Source of the DNA: Thalassococcus profundi
Lineage (GTDB): Bacteria > Pseudomonadota > Alphaproteobacteria > Rhodobacterales > Rhodobacteraceae
DNA length: 64,000 nucleotides
Direction of reading: 5' to 3'
Assembly: GCF_003344785.1 (NCBI RefSeq)
Contig: NZ_QPMK01000005.1
Span: 186,001 to 250,000, forward strand
The translations under genes and the position numbers were made by a program. The notes beneath the pieces are model-generated. The model was not told the origin of the DNA. It worked only from the letters and a program-made list of their open reading frames with translations, and did no database searches. Below are positions 16,994 through 26,519 of the stretch, piece after piece; within the stretch, counting starts at the first letter, position 1; every line of letters begins with the position of its first letter.

Positions 16994-18445
16994 ATGACCA
17001 TACGCTTCATTCTCAACGGCAGGGATGTGTCGGTCGATGCGGTCGGCGCAAGCCAGACGCTGCTCGACTTCCTGCGCCTCGACCGGCGTCTCACCGGCAC
17101 CAAGGAAGGCTGCGCCGAGGGCGATTGCGGCGCCTGCACGGTGCTGGTCGGCCGCCTGGCAGGCACGGGCCTCGTCTACGAGCCGGTCAACGCATGCATC
17201 CGGTTCCTGGCCTCCGTGCAGGGGTGCCACGTGGTCACGATCGAATACCTCTCTGGTCCCGATGGACGGCTGCACCCGGTGCAGCAGGCGATGGTGGAGC
17301 ATCACGGCAGCCAGTGCGGTTTTTGCACGCCGGGCTTCGTCATGTCGCTCTACGCGCTCTGGATGCGCGTTCCGGAACCCACCGTCACGCAGGTCGAGAC
17401 CGCGGTGCAGGGCAACCTGTGCCGCTGCACTGGCTACGAGCCAATCATCCGGGCCGCCGTCGCCGTGTCGCGCTATGGCACGCCGGCGGCGGATCATCTC
17501 GAAACGGAACGCGAGACGATGACCGCCCGCCTCCGCGCCCTGCGGGCCGATACGCGCATCGTCACCGGACCGCCGGACAACCTGAGCATCCTGCCTTGCA
17601 GTGTCGACGACCTGGCAGACTGCCTGCTGGACTGGCCCGAGGCCACCATCGTGGCCGGGGCGACCGATGTCGGCCTCTGGGTCACGAAATTCCTGCGCCC
17701 CATCGGACCGGCGATCTTTGTCGGCCACCTCGACGCCTTCAGGACCGTCGAGCGGCACGGGAACGCCCTGCGGATCGGAGCGGGCGCGAGCTACAGCGAT
17801 TGTCAGGCCAAGCTGGCGGAGCACATCCCGCACCTGACATCGTACTGGGATCGCATCGCGGGCTGGCAGGTGCGCAACCTGGGCACCGTGGGCGGCAACA
17901 TCGCGAACGGCTCTCCGATCGGGGACACGCCGCCGGTGCTCATCGCCCTGGGGGCAGAGATCACGTTGCGGCGCGGTCGAGACCGCCGGACCCTGCCGCT
18001 CGAGCATTACTTCATCGACTACGGCAAGCTGGACCGCGCACCCGGCGAATTCGTCGAGAGCATCAACGTCCCCCTGCCCGGCCCCGACGACCGCGACGCC
18101 GCCTACAAGATCTCCAAGCGGCGGGACGAGGATATCTCGTCGGTCGCGGCGGGCCTCCACATGACCGTGACCGATGGCCGGATCCTTGACGCGCGGATCG
18201 CCTTCGGCGGCATGGCCGCGACCCCGAAACGGGCCGGCGCGGCAGAGGCGGCGCTGAACGGCCAGCCCTGGTCGCTTGCGAGTTTCGAAAAGGCCGCCGC
18301 GGCCCTGGCCCGGGATTTCCAGCCGCTCAGCGATTGGCGCGCCTCTGCGGAATACAGAATGCTGTCGGCGCAGAACCTGCTGCGGCGGTTCTTCCTCGAA
18401 CAGGACGCGCAGACCGGCGCGCCCGTGCAACTGGCCCTCGCCTAG
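16994..18445 (+). CDS. xdhA: Xanthine dehydrogenase small subunit (2Fe-2S and FAD domains)
   Basis: The 483-residue subunit carries electrons from the molybdenum site to NAD. The N-terminal ferredoxin-like domain has GCAEGDCGACTV, and the second iron-sulfur domain has QCGFCTPGF and NLCRCTGYEPI. An FAD-binding domain follows, with IVAGATDVGLWVTK, VGGNIANGSPIGDTPPVL and a C-terminal CO-dehydrogenase-flavoprotein segment. The start has GGAGGAGG nine bases upstream. It is the first gene of the xdhABC operon. Confidence 0.95.
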   Translation: MTIRFILNGRDVSVDAVGASQTLLDFLRLDRRLTGTKEGCAEGDCGACTVLVGRLAGTGLVYEPVNACIRFLASVQGCHVVTIEYLSGPDGRLHPVQQAMVEHHGSQCGFCTPGFVMSLYALWMRVPEPTVTQVETAVQGNLCRCTGYEPIIRAAVAVSRYGTPAADHLETERETMTARLRALRADTRIVTGPPDNLSILPCSVDDLADCLLDWPEATIVAGATDVGLWVTKFLRPIGPAIFVGHLDAFRTVERHGNALRIGAGASYSDCQAKLAEHIPHLTSYWDRIAGWQVRNLGTVGGNIANGSPIGDTPPVLIALGAEITLRRGRDRRTLPLEHYFIDYGKLDRAPGEFVESINVPLPGPDDRDAAYKISKRRDEDISSVAAGLHMTVTDGRILDARIAFGGMAATPKRAGAAEAALNGQPWSLASFEKAAAALARDFQPLSDWRASAEYRMLSAQNLLRRFFLEQDAQTGAPVQLALA

Positions 18446-18460
18446 GACAGGAGACGCACC

Positions 18461-20779
18461 ATGAAAGACACCGTTCTCATCGCCGGCGCGGCCCATACCG
18501 ACCGCATCCACGACAGCGCCACGAAACATGTCACCGGGCGCGCGGATTACACCGACGACATCGCCATGCCCGAGGGCACGCTGCATGCCTATCTGGGCGT
18601 GTCGGAGGTGGCCCATGCGACGCTGCGCGGCATCGACTACACCGACGTTCTCGCCACCCCCGGCGTAATCGGCGTGCTGACCGCCGGGGACGTTCCGGGC
18701 GTGAACGACATCAGCCCCACCGGGCGAAACGACGAGCCGGTGTTTCCCACCGACCTGATCCAGTTCCACGGCCAGCCGCTTTTCGCCGTGGTGGCCGAAA
18801 CCCGGGACATCGCCCGGCGCGCGGCGCAGAAGGCAAAGATCGACTGCGAGGCGCTGCCGCACGCGCTCGATCCCATTGCCGCGCAAGCGGCCGGGTACGG
18901 CCATGTCACAGCACCGCTGAGACTCGAACGGGGCTATGTCGGCCCGGCGCTGGAGACGGCGCCGAACCGCATCCAGGGACGCATGACCGTCGGCGGGCAG
19001 GATCACATGTACCTCGAAGGCCAGATCGCCTTTGCCATTCCGGGCGAGGATGACGACGTGGTCGTGCATTGCTCAACCCAGCACCCGTCCGAGGCGCAGC
19101 ACATGGTCGCCCATGTTCTTGGCGTGCCGTCGAACGCGGTGGTGGTGAACGTGCGCCGCATGGGCGGTGGGTTCGGCGGCAAGGAAAGCCAGATGAACCT
19201 CTTTGCCGCGGTGGCCGCGATGGCCGCGAAGAAATGGAATCGCGCGGTCAAGATCCGCCCCGACCGCGACCAGGACATGACCGCGACCGGCAAGCGCCAT
19301 GACTTCGTGATCGATTACGACGTCGCCTTCGACGCGGCGGGCCGGATCCAGGCCGTCGACGGCAGCTTCGCCGCGCGCTGCGGCTATTCCGCCGATCTCT
19401 CCGGCCCGGTGACGGACCGGGCGCTGTTTCACGCCGACAACGCGTATTTCTATCCCAAAGTCCGGCTCATCAGCCACCCGATGAAGACCAACACCGTCTC
19501 CAACACCGCGTTTCGCGGCTTCGGCGGACCGCAGGGCGTGATCGCCGCCGAGCGCATCATCGAGGAAATCGCCTATGCCACCGGCCAGGACCCGCTGGAC
19601 GTGCGCAAGACCAATTTCTACGGCGGCCCAGGTCGCAATCTGACGCCCTACCACCAGGAGGTCAAAGACAACATCCTCGACCGTCTCGTGACCGAGCTGG
19701 AAGAGACCGCCGCCTACCGCCAGCGCCGCGCCGACATCATCGCCTTCAACGCGGGTTCGCCGGTACTGAGGAAGGGAATCGCACTGACGCCGGTCAAGTT
19801 CGGCATTTCCTTCACCGCCACCTGGTACAATCAGGCGGGCGCGCTGGTGCATGTCTACAACGACGGCTCCATCCACCTGAACCATGGCGGCACGGAGATG
19901 GGCCAGGGGTTGAACACCAAGGTGGCACAAGTTGTCGCCGAGGCCTTCCAGGTCGATTTCGACCGGATCAAGATCACCAAGACCACCACCGAGAAGGTGC
20001 CCAACACCTCGGCCACGGCCGCATCGAGCGGCACCGACCTCAATGGCATGGCGGCGCTGAACGCCGTGGAGCAGATCAAGGCCCGGCTGGTCGCCTTCGC
20101 TGCCGAGACATGGAACGTCGATCCCGCCGAGGTCGTCTTTCACGCCAACGAGGTGCATATCGGCGCCGAGACGCTCGGCTTCGATGCCTTCATCAGGCAG
20201 GCCTACCTCGCCCGGGTGCAACTCTCTGCGGCGGGCTTCTACAAGACCCCCAAAATCCACTGGGACCGCGACAAGGGCCAGGGGCGGCCGTTCTACTACT
20301 ACGCCTACGGCGCGGCCTGCTCCGAGGTCACGATCGACACGCTGACCGGCGAATACCGGGTCGACCGGACGGATATCCTGCACGACGTGGGCCGGTCGCT
20401 GAACCCGGTCCTCGACAAGGGCCAGGTCGAAGGCGCCTTCATCCAGGGCATGGGCTGGCTCACCACCGAGGAACTCTGGTGGGACGAGGCCGGGCGCCTG
20501 CGCACCCATGCGCCCTCGACCTACAAGATCCCGCTCGCCTCGGACCGCCCGCGCGCATTCAACGTGCGGCTGGCCGACTGGTCCGAGAACCGGGAGCTGA
20601 CGATCAAACGCTCCAAGGCGGTGGGAGAACCGCCCTTCATGCTGGGCATTTCGGTGTTCGAGGCACTGTCGATGGCGGTGGCCTCGGTGGCGGACTACCG
20701 CACCTGCCCGCGGCTCGATGCGCCTGCCACGCCCGAGCGCGTGCTGATGGCGGTGGCGCGGCTACGGGCCGGGGGTTGA
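18461..20779 (+). CDS. xdhB: Xanthine dehydrogenase molybdenum-binding subunit
   Basis: The 772-residue catalytic subunit hydroxylates hypoxanthine and xanthine. The aldehyde oxidase/xanthine dehydrogenase a/b hammerhead domain comes first (HVTGRADYTDDIAMPEGTLH), then the molybdopterin-binding domain with VRRMGGGFGGKES, 'TAFRGFGGPQG' and 'GGTEMGQGLNTKVAQV'. The active-site glutamate motif appears near the C-terminus as AVGEPPFMLG. It follows xdhA after 15 bases with an AGGAG site and precedes xdhC by three bases. Confidence 0.96.
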   Translation: MKDTVLIAGAAHTDRIHDSATKHVTGRADYTDDIAMPEGTLHAYLGVSEVAHATLRGIDYTDVLATPGVIGVLTAGDVPGVNDISPTGRNDEPVFPTDLIQFHGQPLFAVVAETRDIARRAAQKAKIDCEALPHALDPIAAQAAGYGHVTAPLRLERGYVGPALETAPNRIQGRMTVGGQDHMYLEGQIAFAIPGEDDDVVVHCSTQHPSEAQHMVAHVLGVPSNAVVVNVRRMGGGFGGKESQMNLFAAVAAMAAKKWNRAVKIRPDRDQDMTATGKRHDFVIDYDVAFDAAGRIQAVDGSFAARCGYSADLSGPVTDRALFHADNAYFYPKVRLISHPMKTNTVSNTAFRGFGGPQGVIAAERIIEEIAYATGQDPLDVRKTNFYGGPGRNLTPYHQEVKDNILDRLVTELEETAAYRQRRADIIAFNAGSPVLRKGIALTPVKFGISFTATWYNQAGALVHVYNDGSIHLNHGGTEMGQGLNTKVAQVVAEAFQVDFDRIKITKTTTEKVPNTSATAASSGTDLNGMAALNAVEQIKARLVAFAAETWNVDPAEVVFHANEVHIGAETLGFDAFIRQAYLARVQLSAAGFYKTPKIHWDRDKGQGRPFYYYAYGAACSEVTIDTLTGEYRVDRTDILHDVGRSLNPVLDKGQVEGAFIQGMGWLTTEELWWDEAGRLRTHAPSTYKIPLASDRPRAFNVRLADWSENRELTIKRSKAVGEPPFMLGISVFEALSMAVASVADYRTCPRLDAPATPERVLMAVARLRAGG

Positions 20780-20782
20780 GCC

Positions 20783-21664
20783 ATGTCCTGCGCTGTCACG
20801 GACCTCTCCGGATTTCTGGCAGATCATCCTTCGGTGATCCGGGTGGCGCTGACCCGGGTGCGCGGGTCTTCGCCGCGGAATGCCGGGACCGAGATGATCG
20901 TCTCGCCCGGTGCGCTTTGGGGCACGATCGGCGGCGGTCAGCTGGAGCATATCGCCATCGACGCCGCCCGCGCCATGCTGCGCGACGGCGCTTTGCAGCG
21001 CGAGCTTGACCTGCCGCTCGGCCCCGAGATCGGCCAGTGCTGCGGCGGGCGGGTCGAACTGCGCCTGACCCGCATGCGCGCCTCGGACAAGCGTGCGGCG
21101 CTGGATCGGGCGCAGGCCGACGCCGCCGCACTGCCGCATGTCTACGTGCTGGGCGCCGGGCATGTGGGGCGGGCGCTGGCGCAGCAGTTTCAGCACCTGC
21201 CCGTGCAGTGCATCCTGATCGACACCCGGCCCGAGGAGCTGGCGCTCAACACCGCGCAGGTCGAAACCCGCTTGCGGGTTCTGCCCGAGGCGGACATCTG
21301 GCAGGCGCCCGCGGGCAGCGCCTTTGTCGTGCTGACCCACGATCACGCCCTGGATTTCCTGCTGACCTCGGCGGCGCTGGAGCGGGGCGACGCAGCCTAT
21401 GTCGGCATGATCGGATCCGCCACGAAGCGCGCGAAGTTCAAGAGATGGGCACGTACGCACTGCGACGGTCAGAGCATCGACGGCCTGACCTGCCCCATCG
21501 GGGCCACCGAGAGTCGCGACAAGCGGCCTGCCGTCATCGCCGCGTTCGTGGTGGCCGAGGTGATGGCCCGACTGACCGCCGAAACCGCCGCGACCGCCTC
21601 TTGCGAGGCACTCAAGACGCCCATGTCGGGCAATAAACCGGGGCTGGAAGGGAGACTGGCCTGA
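20783..21664 (+). CDS. xdhC: Xanthine dehydrogenase accessory protein XdhC
   Basis: The 293-residue factor binds molybdenum cofactor, promotes its sulfuration and inserts it into the XdhB subunit. Family markers are VALTRVRGSSPRNAGTEMIV, TIGGGQLEHIAID, CCGGRVEL and the Rossmann-like 'VYVLGAGHVGRALAQQF', with YVGMIGSATKRAKF near the end. The cysteine pair in QCCGGR is typical. It is cotranscribed with xdhAB and precedes the purine permease gene. Confidence 0.95.
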   Translation: MSCAVTDLSGFLADHPSVIRVALTRVRGSSPRNAGTEMIVSPGALWGTIGGGQLEHIAIDAARAMLRDGALQRELDLPLGPEIGQCCGGRVELRLTRMRASDKRAALDRAQADAAALPHVYVLGAGHVGRALAQQFQHLPVQCILIDTRPEELALNTAQVETRLRVLPEADIWQAPAGSAFVVLTHDHALDFLLTSAALERGDAAYVGMIGSATKRAKFKRWARTHCDGQSIDGLTCPIGATESRDKRPAVIAAFVVAEVMARLTAETAATASCEALKTPMSGNKPGLEGRLA

Positions 21665-21702
21665 CCGCCGGAGATCCGGCCCCACCAGAGGAGGAGACCG
21701 TC

Positions 21703-23304
21703 ATGGACGGGAGGACCTACAACTACAAGCTGTTCAGCCGCAGCGATTTCAGCGCCTTCTGGGCGCTGTTCACCGACAATCTCGTGAACCTTTTGATCCT
21801 GTCCGGCGTCTGCCGGTTCGTGTTCCAGATGCCCGCCGAGATCGTCTTCGGACGCATCGTGCCTGGCGCAGCCATCGCCATCCTGGCCGGTGTCGCCGTC
21901 TACACCTACCTGGCCAAATGGGCCGCGAACAAGCAGGGCAAGGACGTCACCGCCCTGCCCTACGGCATCTCGACGCCGGTCATGTTCGTCTACCTCTTCG
22001 GCGTGATCGGCCCGATCTACTGGGCCACCGAAGATCCGCTCCTGGCCTGGCAGGTGGGCATCGGCGCCGGGTTCATGGGCGGCATCGTCGCGGCGCTCGG
22101 CGCGCTCGTCGGGCCGTTCCTAAAGCGCATCACGCCCCGCGCCGGCATGCTGGGCACGCTCTGCGGCATCGCGCTCGTCTTCATCGGCGCCGTGCCGCTG
22201 GCCGAGATCTTCGAACATCCGCTGATCGGCTTCACCTCGCTGCTGTTCATCCTCTGGGGGCTGATCGGGCGCTTTCGCCTTCCGGGCAACGTGCCCGCGG
22301 GCCTGGTCGCCATCGCGGCGGGGACCGTTATCGCGCTGGTGCTCGGGAAATCGCAGATCGACGTCAGCGGCATCGGGTTCTACCCGCCGGTGCCGTATGT
22401 CGGCGACCTGGTGGCCGGCATCCAGTACCTTTTCGCCAACCCTGAGCTGTTCCTCGTCCTGATCCCGGTGCAGATCTACAATTTCATCGAGACCATGAAC
22501 AACGTGGAATCCGCCGAGGCCGCCGGCGACCGCTATCCGGTGGGCCTGTGCCAGGTGACCGATGGCGCGGGCACGATGCTCGGCGCACTGTTCGGCTCGC
22601 CGTTTCCGACGACCGTCTATATCGGTCATCCCGCCTACAAGCGCCTCGACGCCCATGCCGGGTATGTCGTCGGCGTCGCGGTGGTCATCGCCGCCGCCGC
22701 GTTTCTCGGCCTGCTTTCTTTCCTCGCGGGTCTGATCCCGATCGCCGCGGCGGCACCGGTGCTCGTCTTCGTCTCGGTGAGCCTCATCACCAACACCGCC
22801 TGGGCGGTGAAGCCCACGCACATGGCCGCGGTGTCCTTCGCGATCCTGCCGCATATCTCGGCCTTCCTGATGGTGAAGTGGGGGTCCTTGATGAACGCCC
22901 TCCGGTCGTCGGGAGTCGAGGGCCTGCCCGCGCTGGGCGACGACAGCCTGACCGCCGCATTGCTGACCGAAGGGGCGCATTTCGAGGGGCACCTCGCGCT
23001 CAGCCAGGGCGCGATCATCACCGGGCTGATCTGGGGCGCCATCGTGGCCGATGTCATCGACGGACGCTTCAAGGCCGCGGGCGGCTTTGCCCTGGCTGCC
23101 GCCCTGATGTCGTCCGTGGGGATCATCCATTCCTACACGCTGCAGGTGCCGCAGTTCGACGGCATCAGCATCGGCTACCTGATCGTGGGAGCATTCCTGT
23201 GCTTCTACCCGGTCTTCGCGCCGAAAGAGGACCTGGAGCATCGCGTCATCGTGCCCGATGAGCCCGATTTCATCGACGACGACGTCCCCGCCCAGCGGGC
23301 CTGA
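21703..23304 (+). CDS. Xanthine/uracil-type permease (NCS2-like)
   Basis: The 533-residue membrane protein has about a dozen hydrophobic segments. 'YGISTPVMFVYLFGVIGPIY', NFIETMNNVESAEAAGDRYP and 'LFGSPFPTTVYIGHPAYKRL' are features of the xanthine/uracil permease superfamily. It follows xdhC with a GGAGGAG ribosome binding site and precedes a terminator-like hairpin. Import of xanthine, hypoxanthine or guanine for the adjacent enzymes is the simplest reading; the exact substrate is inferred from context. Confidence 0.88.
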   Translation: MDGRTYNYKLFSRSDFSAFWALFTDNLVNLLILSGVCRFVFQMPAEIVFGRIVPGAAIAILAGVAVYTYLAKWAANKQGKDVTALPYGISTPVMFVYLFGVIGPIYWATEDPLLAWQVGIGAGFMGGIVAALGALVGPFLKRITPRAGMLGTLCGIALVFIGAVPLAEIFEHPLIGFTSLLFILWGLIGRFRLPGNVPAGLVAIAAGTVIALVLGKSQIDVSGIGFYPPVPYVGDLVAGIQYLFANPELFLVLIPVQIYNFIETMNNVESAEAAGDRYPVGLCQVTDGAGTMLGALFGSPFPTTVYIGHPAYKRLDAHAGYVVGVAVVIAAAAFLGLLSFLAGLIPIAAAAPVLVFVSVSLITNTAWAVKPTHMAAVSFAILPHISAFLMVKWGSLMNALRSSGVEGLPALGDDSLTAALLTEGAHFEGHLALSQGAIITGLIWGAIVADVIDGRFKAAGGFALAAALMSSVGIIHSYTLQVPQFDGISIGYLIVGAFLCFYPVFAPKEDLEHRVIVPDEPDFIDDDVPAQRA

Positions 23305-23309
23305 CACCG

Positions 23310-23340
23310 GCGGGGCGGCCGTTGCACCGCCCCGCTTTTT
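23310..23340 (+). terminator. Terminator-like hairpin after the purine permease
   Basis: GCGGGGCGG pairs with CCGCCCCGC around an 8-base loop and is followed by TTTTT. The hairpin starts six bases after the permease stop and 27 bases before guaD. It may end most xdh transcripts or attenuate expression of the deaminase. Confidence 0.75.
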
Positions 23341-23366
23341 AAACCTGCAAAGACTCCGGAAAATCC

Positions 23367-24704
23367 ATGACACAGACCCTGCTCCGCGGCCGCCTGCTGA
23401 CCTTTCACCGCGCACCGCAATCCGGCGACGACCGTGCCGCCTATACCTATCTCGACGACGGCGGGCTGCTGATCGCGGACGGGATCATCCGGGACACGGG
23501 ACCGTTCGACACGGTGCGGGCCATGGCGCCGGACACGCCGGTCACCGATCACCGGCCGCACCTGATGATGGCGGGGCTCATCGACACGCATATTCATTTT
23601 CCTCAGGTCCAGGTTATCGCCTCATGGGGCGCACAGTTGCTGGACTGGCTGAACACCTACACCTTTCCCGAAGAGACCCGCTTCGCGTCGGAGGCGCATA
23701 GCCAGACTATGGCACGCGCTTTCTTCGACCAACTCGTCACGCATGGCACGACCACCGCGGTTGCCTTCTGTTCGGTCCACAAGGCCTCTGCCGACGCTTT
23801 CTTTGCCGAAGCCACCCGGCGCAACATGCGGATGCTCGGCGGCAAGGTGCTGATGGACCGCAACGCGCCAGACGCGCTGCGCGACACGCCGCGAACGGGC
23901 TACGACGACAGCAAGGCGCTGATCGCCGACTGGCATGGCAAGGGCCGGAATGGCTACGTGATCTCGCCGCGTTTCGCGATCACTTCGACCCCGGAGCAGA
24001 TGGCGATGGCACAGGCCCTGGCCGCGGAGCATCCGGAGTGTCACATCCAGACGCACCTGTCCGAGAACAGGGCCGAAATCGACTATACCAAAGAGCTTTA
24101 CCCGCAGGCGCGCGACTATCTGGACGTGTATCAGTCCCACGGTCTCTTGCGCGACAACGCGCTGCTTGGACACGCCATACACCTCGAACCCCGCGAGATC
24201 GACGCGCTGGCCGACACCGGCGCGCACCCGGTGTTCTGCCCGACCTCCAACCTCTTTCTCGGCAGCGGGCTGTTCGATCACGGCGGCCTGACGGCACGCG
24301 GCATCGTCAATGGCATCGCGACGGACGTGGGGGCGGGCACGAGCTATTCGATGCTGCAGACCCTGAACGAGGGCTACAAGGTGCTTCAGTTGCAGGGCCA
24401 GTCGCTGCATCCCTTGCAAGCCTTCCACTGGGCGACGCGCGGCAATGCCGAGGTCCTGGGTCTTGCGGACAGGATCGGCACGCTCGACCCCGGCAGCGAG
24501 GCGGATATCGTCGTGCTCGACAGTGCCGCGACCGACGCCATGGCGCTGCGGATGGACCGCGCCGGAAGCCTCGCCGAAGAGCTTTTCGTGCTGCAGGTCA
24601 TGGGCGACGACCGCGCCATTGCCGAGGTCTACGTGAACGGCGTCTCGCAAAAGGCGAGCCACGCGCCGCAGAGGTCCCGACCGCCGGTGCCCGCAACCGC
24701 CTGA
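23367..24704 (+). CDS. guaD: Guanine deaminase
   Basis: The 445-residue amidohydrolase converts guanine to xanthine, the substrate of the dehydrogenase encoded upstream. Metal-binding motifs are LIDTHIHFPQ, 'CHIQTHLSENRAEIDYTKEL', LGHAIHLEPRE and IATDVGAGTSYSMLQT, which match guanine deaminases rather than other members of the superfamily. CPTSNLFLGSGLFD is also characteristic. It follows the permease on the same strand, separated by a hairpin. Confidence 0.94.
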   Translation: MTQTLLRGRLLTFHRAPQSGDDRAAYTYLDDGGLLIADGIIRDTGPFDTVRAMAPDTPVTDHRPHLMMAGLIDTHIHFPQVQVIASWGAQLLDWLNTYTFPEETRFASEAHSQTMARAFFDQLVTHGTTTAVAFCSVHKASADAFFAEATRRNMRMLGGKVLMDRNAPDALRDTPRTGYDDSKALIADWHGKGRNGYVISPRFAITSTPEQMAMAQALAAEHPECHIQTHLSENRAEIDYTKELYPQARDYLDVYQSHGLLRDNALLGHAIHLEPREIDALADTGAHPVFCPTSNLFLGSGLFDHGGLTARGIVNGIATDVGAGTSYSMLQTLNEGYKVLQLQGQSLHPLQAFHWATRGNAEVLGLADRIGTLDPGSEADIVVLDSAATDAMALRMDRAGSLAEELFVLQVMGDDRAIAEVYVNGVSQKASHAPQRSRPPVPATA

Positions 24705-24867
24705 AAGTATCGTACCTTCGCGATGGTCATGGCCTTCGCCGAGGCAAGCAACCAAGCGTCGCATCGCGCCACCGTGCGACTGCGGCAGCACCGGCCTCCG
24801 GCCGGCGGTTGATGCACCGACCCACGCAGCGCTCTGGCCCCGGGGACTTGACCCCGTCCAATGCGCC

Positions 24868-25479
24868 CTACCAGACCGGCGGCGTGGTCACCCAGACCAC
24901 GCGGGTCCGGTCGTTGCCGAGATTGCGGAAGCGATGCGGGCGTCGGCTTTCGAAATGGAAGGCATCGCCCTCGCCCAGCACGAACCGGTCGTCCTCGACC
25001 CAGAGCTCGAGTTTCCCGTCAAGCACGACGCCGCATTCCTCGCCGTCGTGGGAATAGGACTCCTCTCCAGAGCTGCCGCCGGGATCGAGGACGATCTCCA
25101 TCACCTGCAAGGCCCCGTCGTCATGCGCGGTGAGGAAGGACTTCACCATGCCCTTGTCGCCGAAGTCGACGGTACGCCGGCGCCCGGTGCGGACGATGAT
25201 CCCGGTTTCGCGGCCGCCGCCGTCGGTGTCGGCGAAAAGCGACAGGAAAGGGATGCCGATCACCTCGCAGATCGCCCGCAAATTCCGGATCGAAGGCGAA
25301 GAGATGCCGCGCTCGATCTGGCTCAGCAGCCCGGTTGAAATGCCCACCCCCTCGGCCACGGTCTGCAGCGACAGCCCGCGGCCCTTGCGCGCCTGGCGTA
25401 CCGCCTCTCCCAATGAGGTGTCGTCCATGCCGCTCATCGGATCGGACAGAAGCCTGGCTTCATTTTCGGCAGAGGTCAT
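24868..25479 (-). CDS. XRE-family regulator with C-terminal cupin domain
   Basis: The 203-residue protein starts MTSAENEARLLSDPMSGMDD and carries a helix-turn-helix (SLQTVAEGVGISTGLLSQIE, RGISSPSIRNLRAICEV) followed by a cupin fold (SHDGEECGVVLDGKLELWVE, then GDAFHFESRRPHRFRN). The ATG at 25479 is preferred to a GTG at 25530 that has its ribosome site too close. Such two-domain proteins, PuuR being the best known, often repress amine or amino-acid catabolic genes and sense a small ligand through the cupin. It is divergent from an ABC transporter that it probably controls. Confidence 0.87.
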   Translation of the reverse strand: MTSAENEARLLSDPMSGMDDTSLGEAVRQARKGRGLSLQTVAEGVGISTGLLSQIERGISSPSIRNLRAICEVIGIPFLSLFADTDGGGRETGIIVRTGRRRTVDFGDKGMVKSFLTAHDDGALQVMEIVLDPGGSSGEESYSHDGEECGVVLDGKLELWVEDDRFVLGEGDAFHFESRRPHRFRNLGNDRTRVVWVTTPPVW

Positions 25480-25560
25480 GGGCGATTCTTCATCCTGATG
25501 AATGTTGGCGTCGCGGACGGGCCGCGTCACATCCCTTGCATAACCGTTTCTTGGAGAAGA

Positions 25561-25653
25561 ATGAACAAAAACCAGTCAGAATCAATCATATTTCAGTGTC
25601 GTGAAGAAATTTCAGAAAATCTGTTGCAAGCCATCATTTCTTCATTATCGTGA
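25561..25653 (+). CDS. Possible 30-residue leader peptide or small ORF
   Basis: An ATG at 25561 preceded by GGAGAAG opens 30 codons ending in TGA at 25651. The product MNKNQSESIIFQCREEISEN plus ten residues is rich in Asn, Gln, Ser and Ile, unlike the GC-rich codon use around it. It sits in the promoter region of the ABC transporter, so it may be a chance frame in AT-rich DNA. Confidence 0.2.
   Translation: MNKNQSESIIFQCREEISENLLQAIISSLS
25603..25643. promoter_or_regulatory. Inverted repeat in the XRE-cupin / ABC promoter region
   Basis: GAAGAAAT at 25603-25610 and ATTTCTTC at 25636-25643 are exact reverse complements separated by 25 bases of AT-rich sequence. The site lies between the regulator and the transporter genes it faces. 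It could be a paired operator for the XRE protein; in AT-rich DNA the match may also be chance. Confidence 0.3.
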
Positions 25654-25720
25654 AACCATACCAAAACCGCGTCACCTGCTGCGGCTTCAAGCGTGACGCC
25701 AGAAACAGGGAAGACTGCCG

Positions 25721-26458
25721 ATGAAATTCCGCTCGATTGCCTTGGCCGGGGCGCTTGCGCTCTGTGCCGCCCAGGCCCAGGCCCAGGACCTCACCGTCGG
25801 GGTGACCACGACCGGCGTGCCCTTCACCTTCGTCGACACCGGCACCCAGGCGCCCACCGGCGCGATGGTGGACCTGGCCGCGGCCATCGCCGAAGACCTG
25901 GAGATGACGCCGAACTTTGCCGTCACGCAGTTCTCGGCCCTGATCCCCGCGCTTCAGACCAGCAAGATCGACGTCATCTCGGCCGGCATGTTCGCCACCG
26001 ACAAGCGCAAGGAGGTCGTGGATTTCTCCTCTCCGGTCTACAGCTACGGCGACGCGGCCTTCGTGGCGGCGGATGACGAAGGCACTTACCAGATCGAGGA
26101 CTTCGCGGGCGAGGTCATCGGTGCGCAGATCGGCACCACCTTCGCCGACCAGCTCCAGGCCCGCGGCATCTTCGAAGAGGTGAAGCTTTACGACAGCCTC
26201 GTCGACATCATGCGCGACGTGCAGCTGGGCCGGATCAAGGCGGGCTTCGGCGACAAGCCGATCATCGCCTACCAGATCGCCCAGAACCCGAACCTCGGGG
26301 TGAAGCTGGTCGAGGGCTACACCCCCATGGGTATCGGCGAGGTCGCACTGGCGGTGTCGAAGGACAACCCGGAGCTGCTGGACAAGGTCAATGCCGCCAT
26401 CGCCGAGATGGAGCAAAGCGGCGAGCTGGCCGAGATCTTCGGCAAATACGGCCTCTGA
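25721..26458 (+). CDS. Amino-acid-type ABC transporter, periplasmic binding protein
   Basis: The 245-residue protein has the signal peptide MKFRSIALAGALALCAAQAQ and an SBP_bac_3-type fold: 'APTGAMVDLAAAIAEDLEMT', 'ISAGMFATDKRKEVVDFSSP' and IGAQIGTTFADQL are standard for family 3 solute-binding proteins. It is the first gene of a complete uptake system with one permease and one ATPase. The adjacent FAD oxidase and PuuR-like regulator suggest an amine, amino acid or derivative as substrate; nothing in the sequence fixes it. Confidence 0.88.
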   Translation: MKFRSIALAGALALCAAQAQAQDLTVGVTTTGVPFTFVDTGTQAPTGAMVDLAAAIAEDLEMTPNFAVTQFSALIPALQTSKIDVISAGMFATDKRKEVVDFSSPVYSYGDAAFVAADDEGTYQIEDFAGEVIGAQIGTTFADQLQARGIFEEVKLYDSLVDIMRDVQLGRIKAGFGDKPIIAYQIAQNPNLGVKLVEGYTPMGIGEVALAVSKDNPELLDKVNAAIAEMEQSGELAEIFGKYGL

Positions 26459-26519
26459 CACCTCATCGGCGGGATGCGGGCCCGGCCCGCGTCCCGCGCG
26501 CCCCTGACAGGAGGCCCGC

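Noticed and set aside
16961-19069. A minus-strand open frame of 702 codons opposite xdhA and xdhB
   Set aside because: Same antisense effect of high GC content; no start signal or domain, and the plus strand encodes unmistakable xanthine dehydrogenase subunits.
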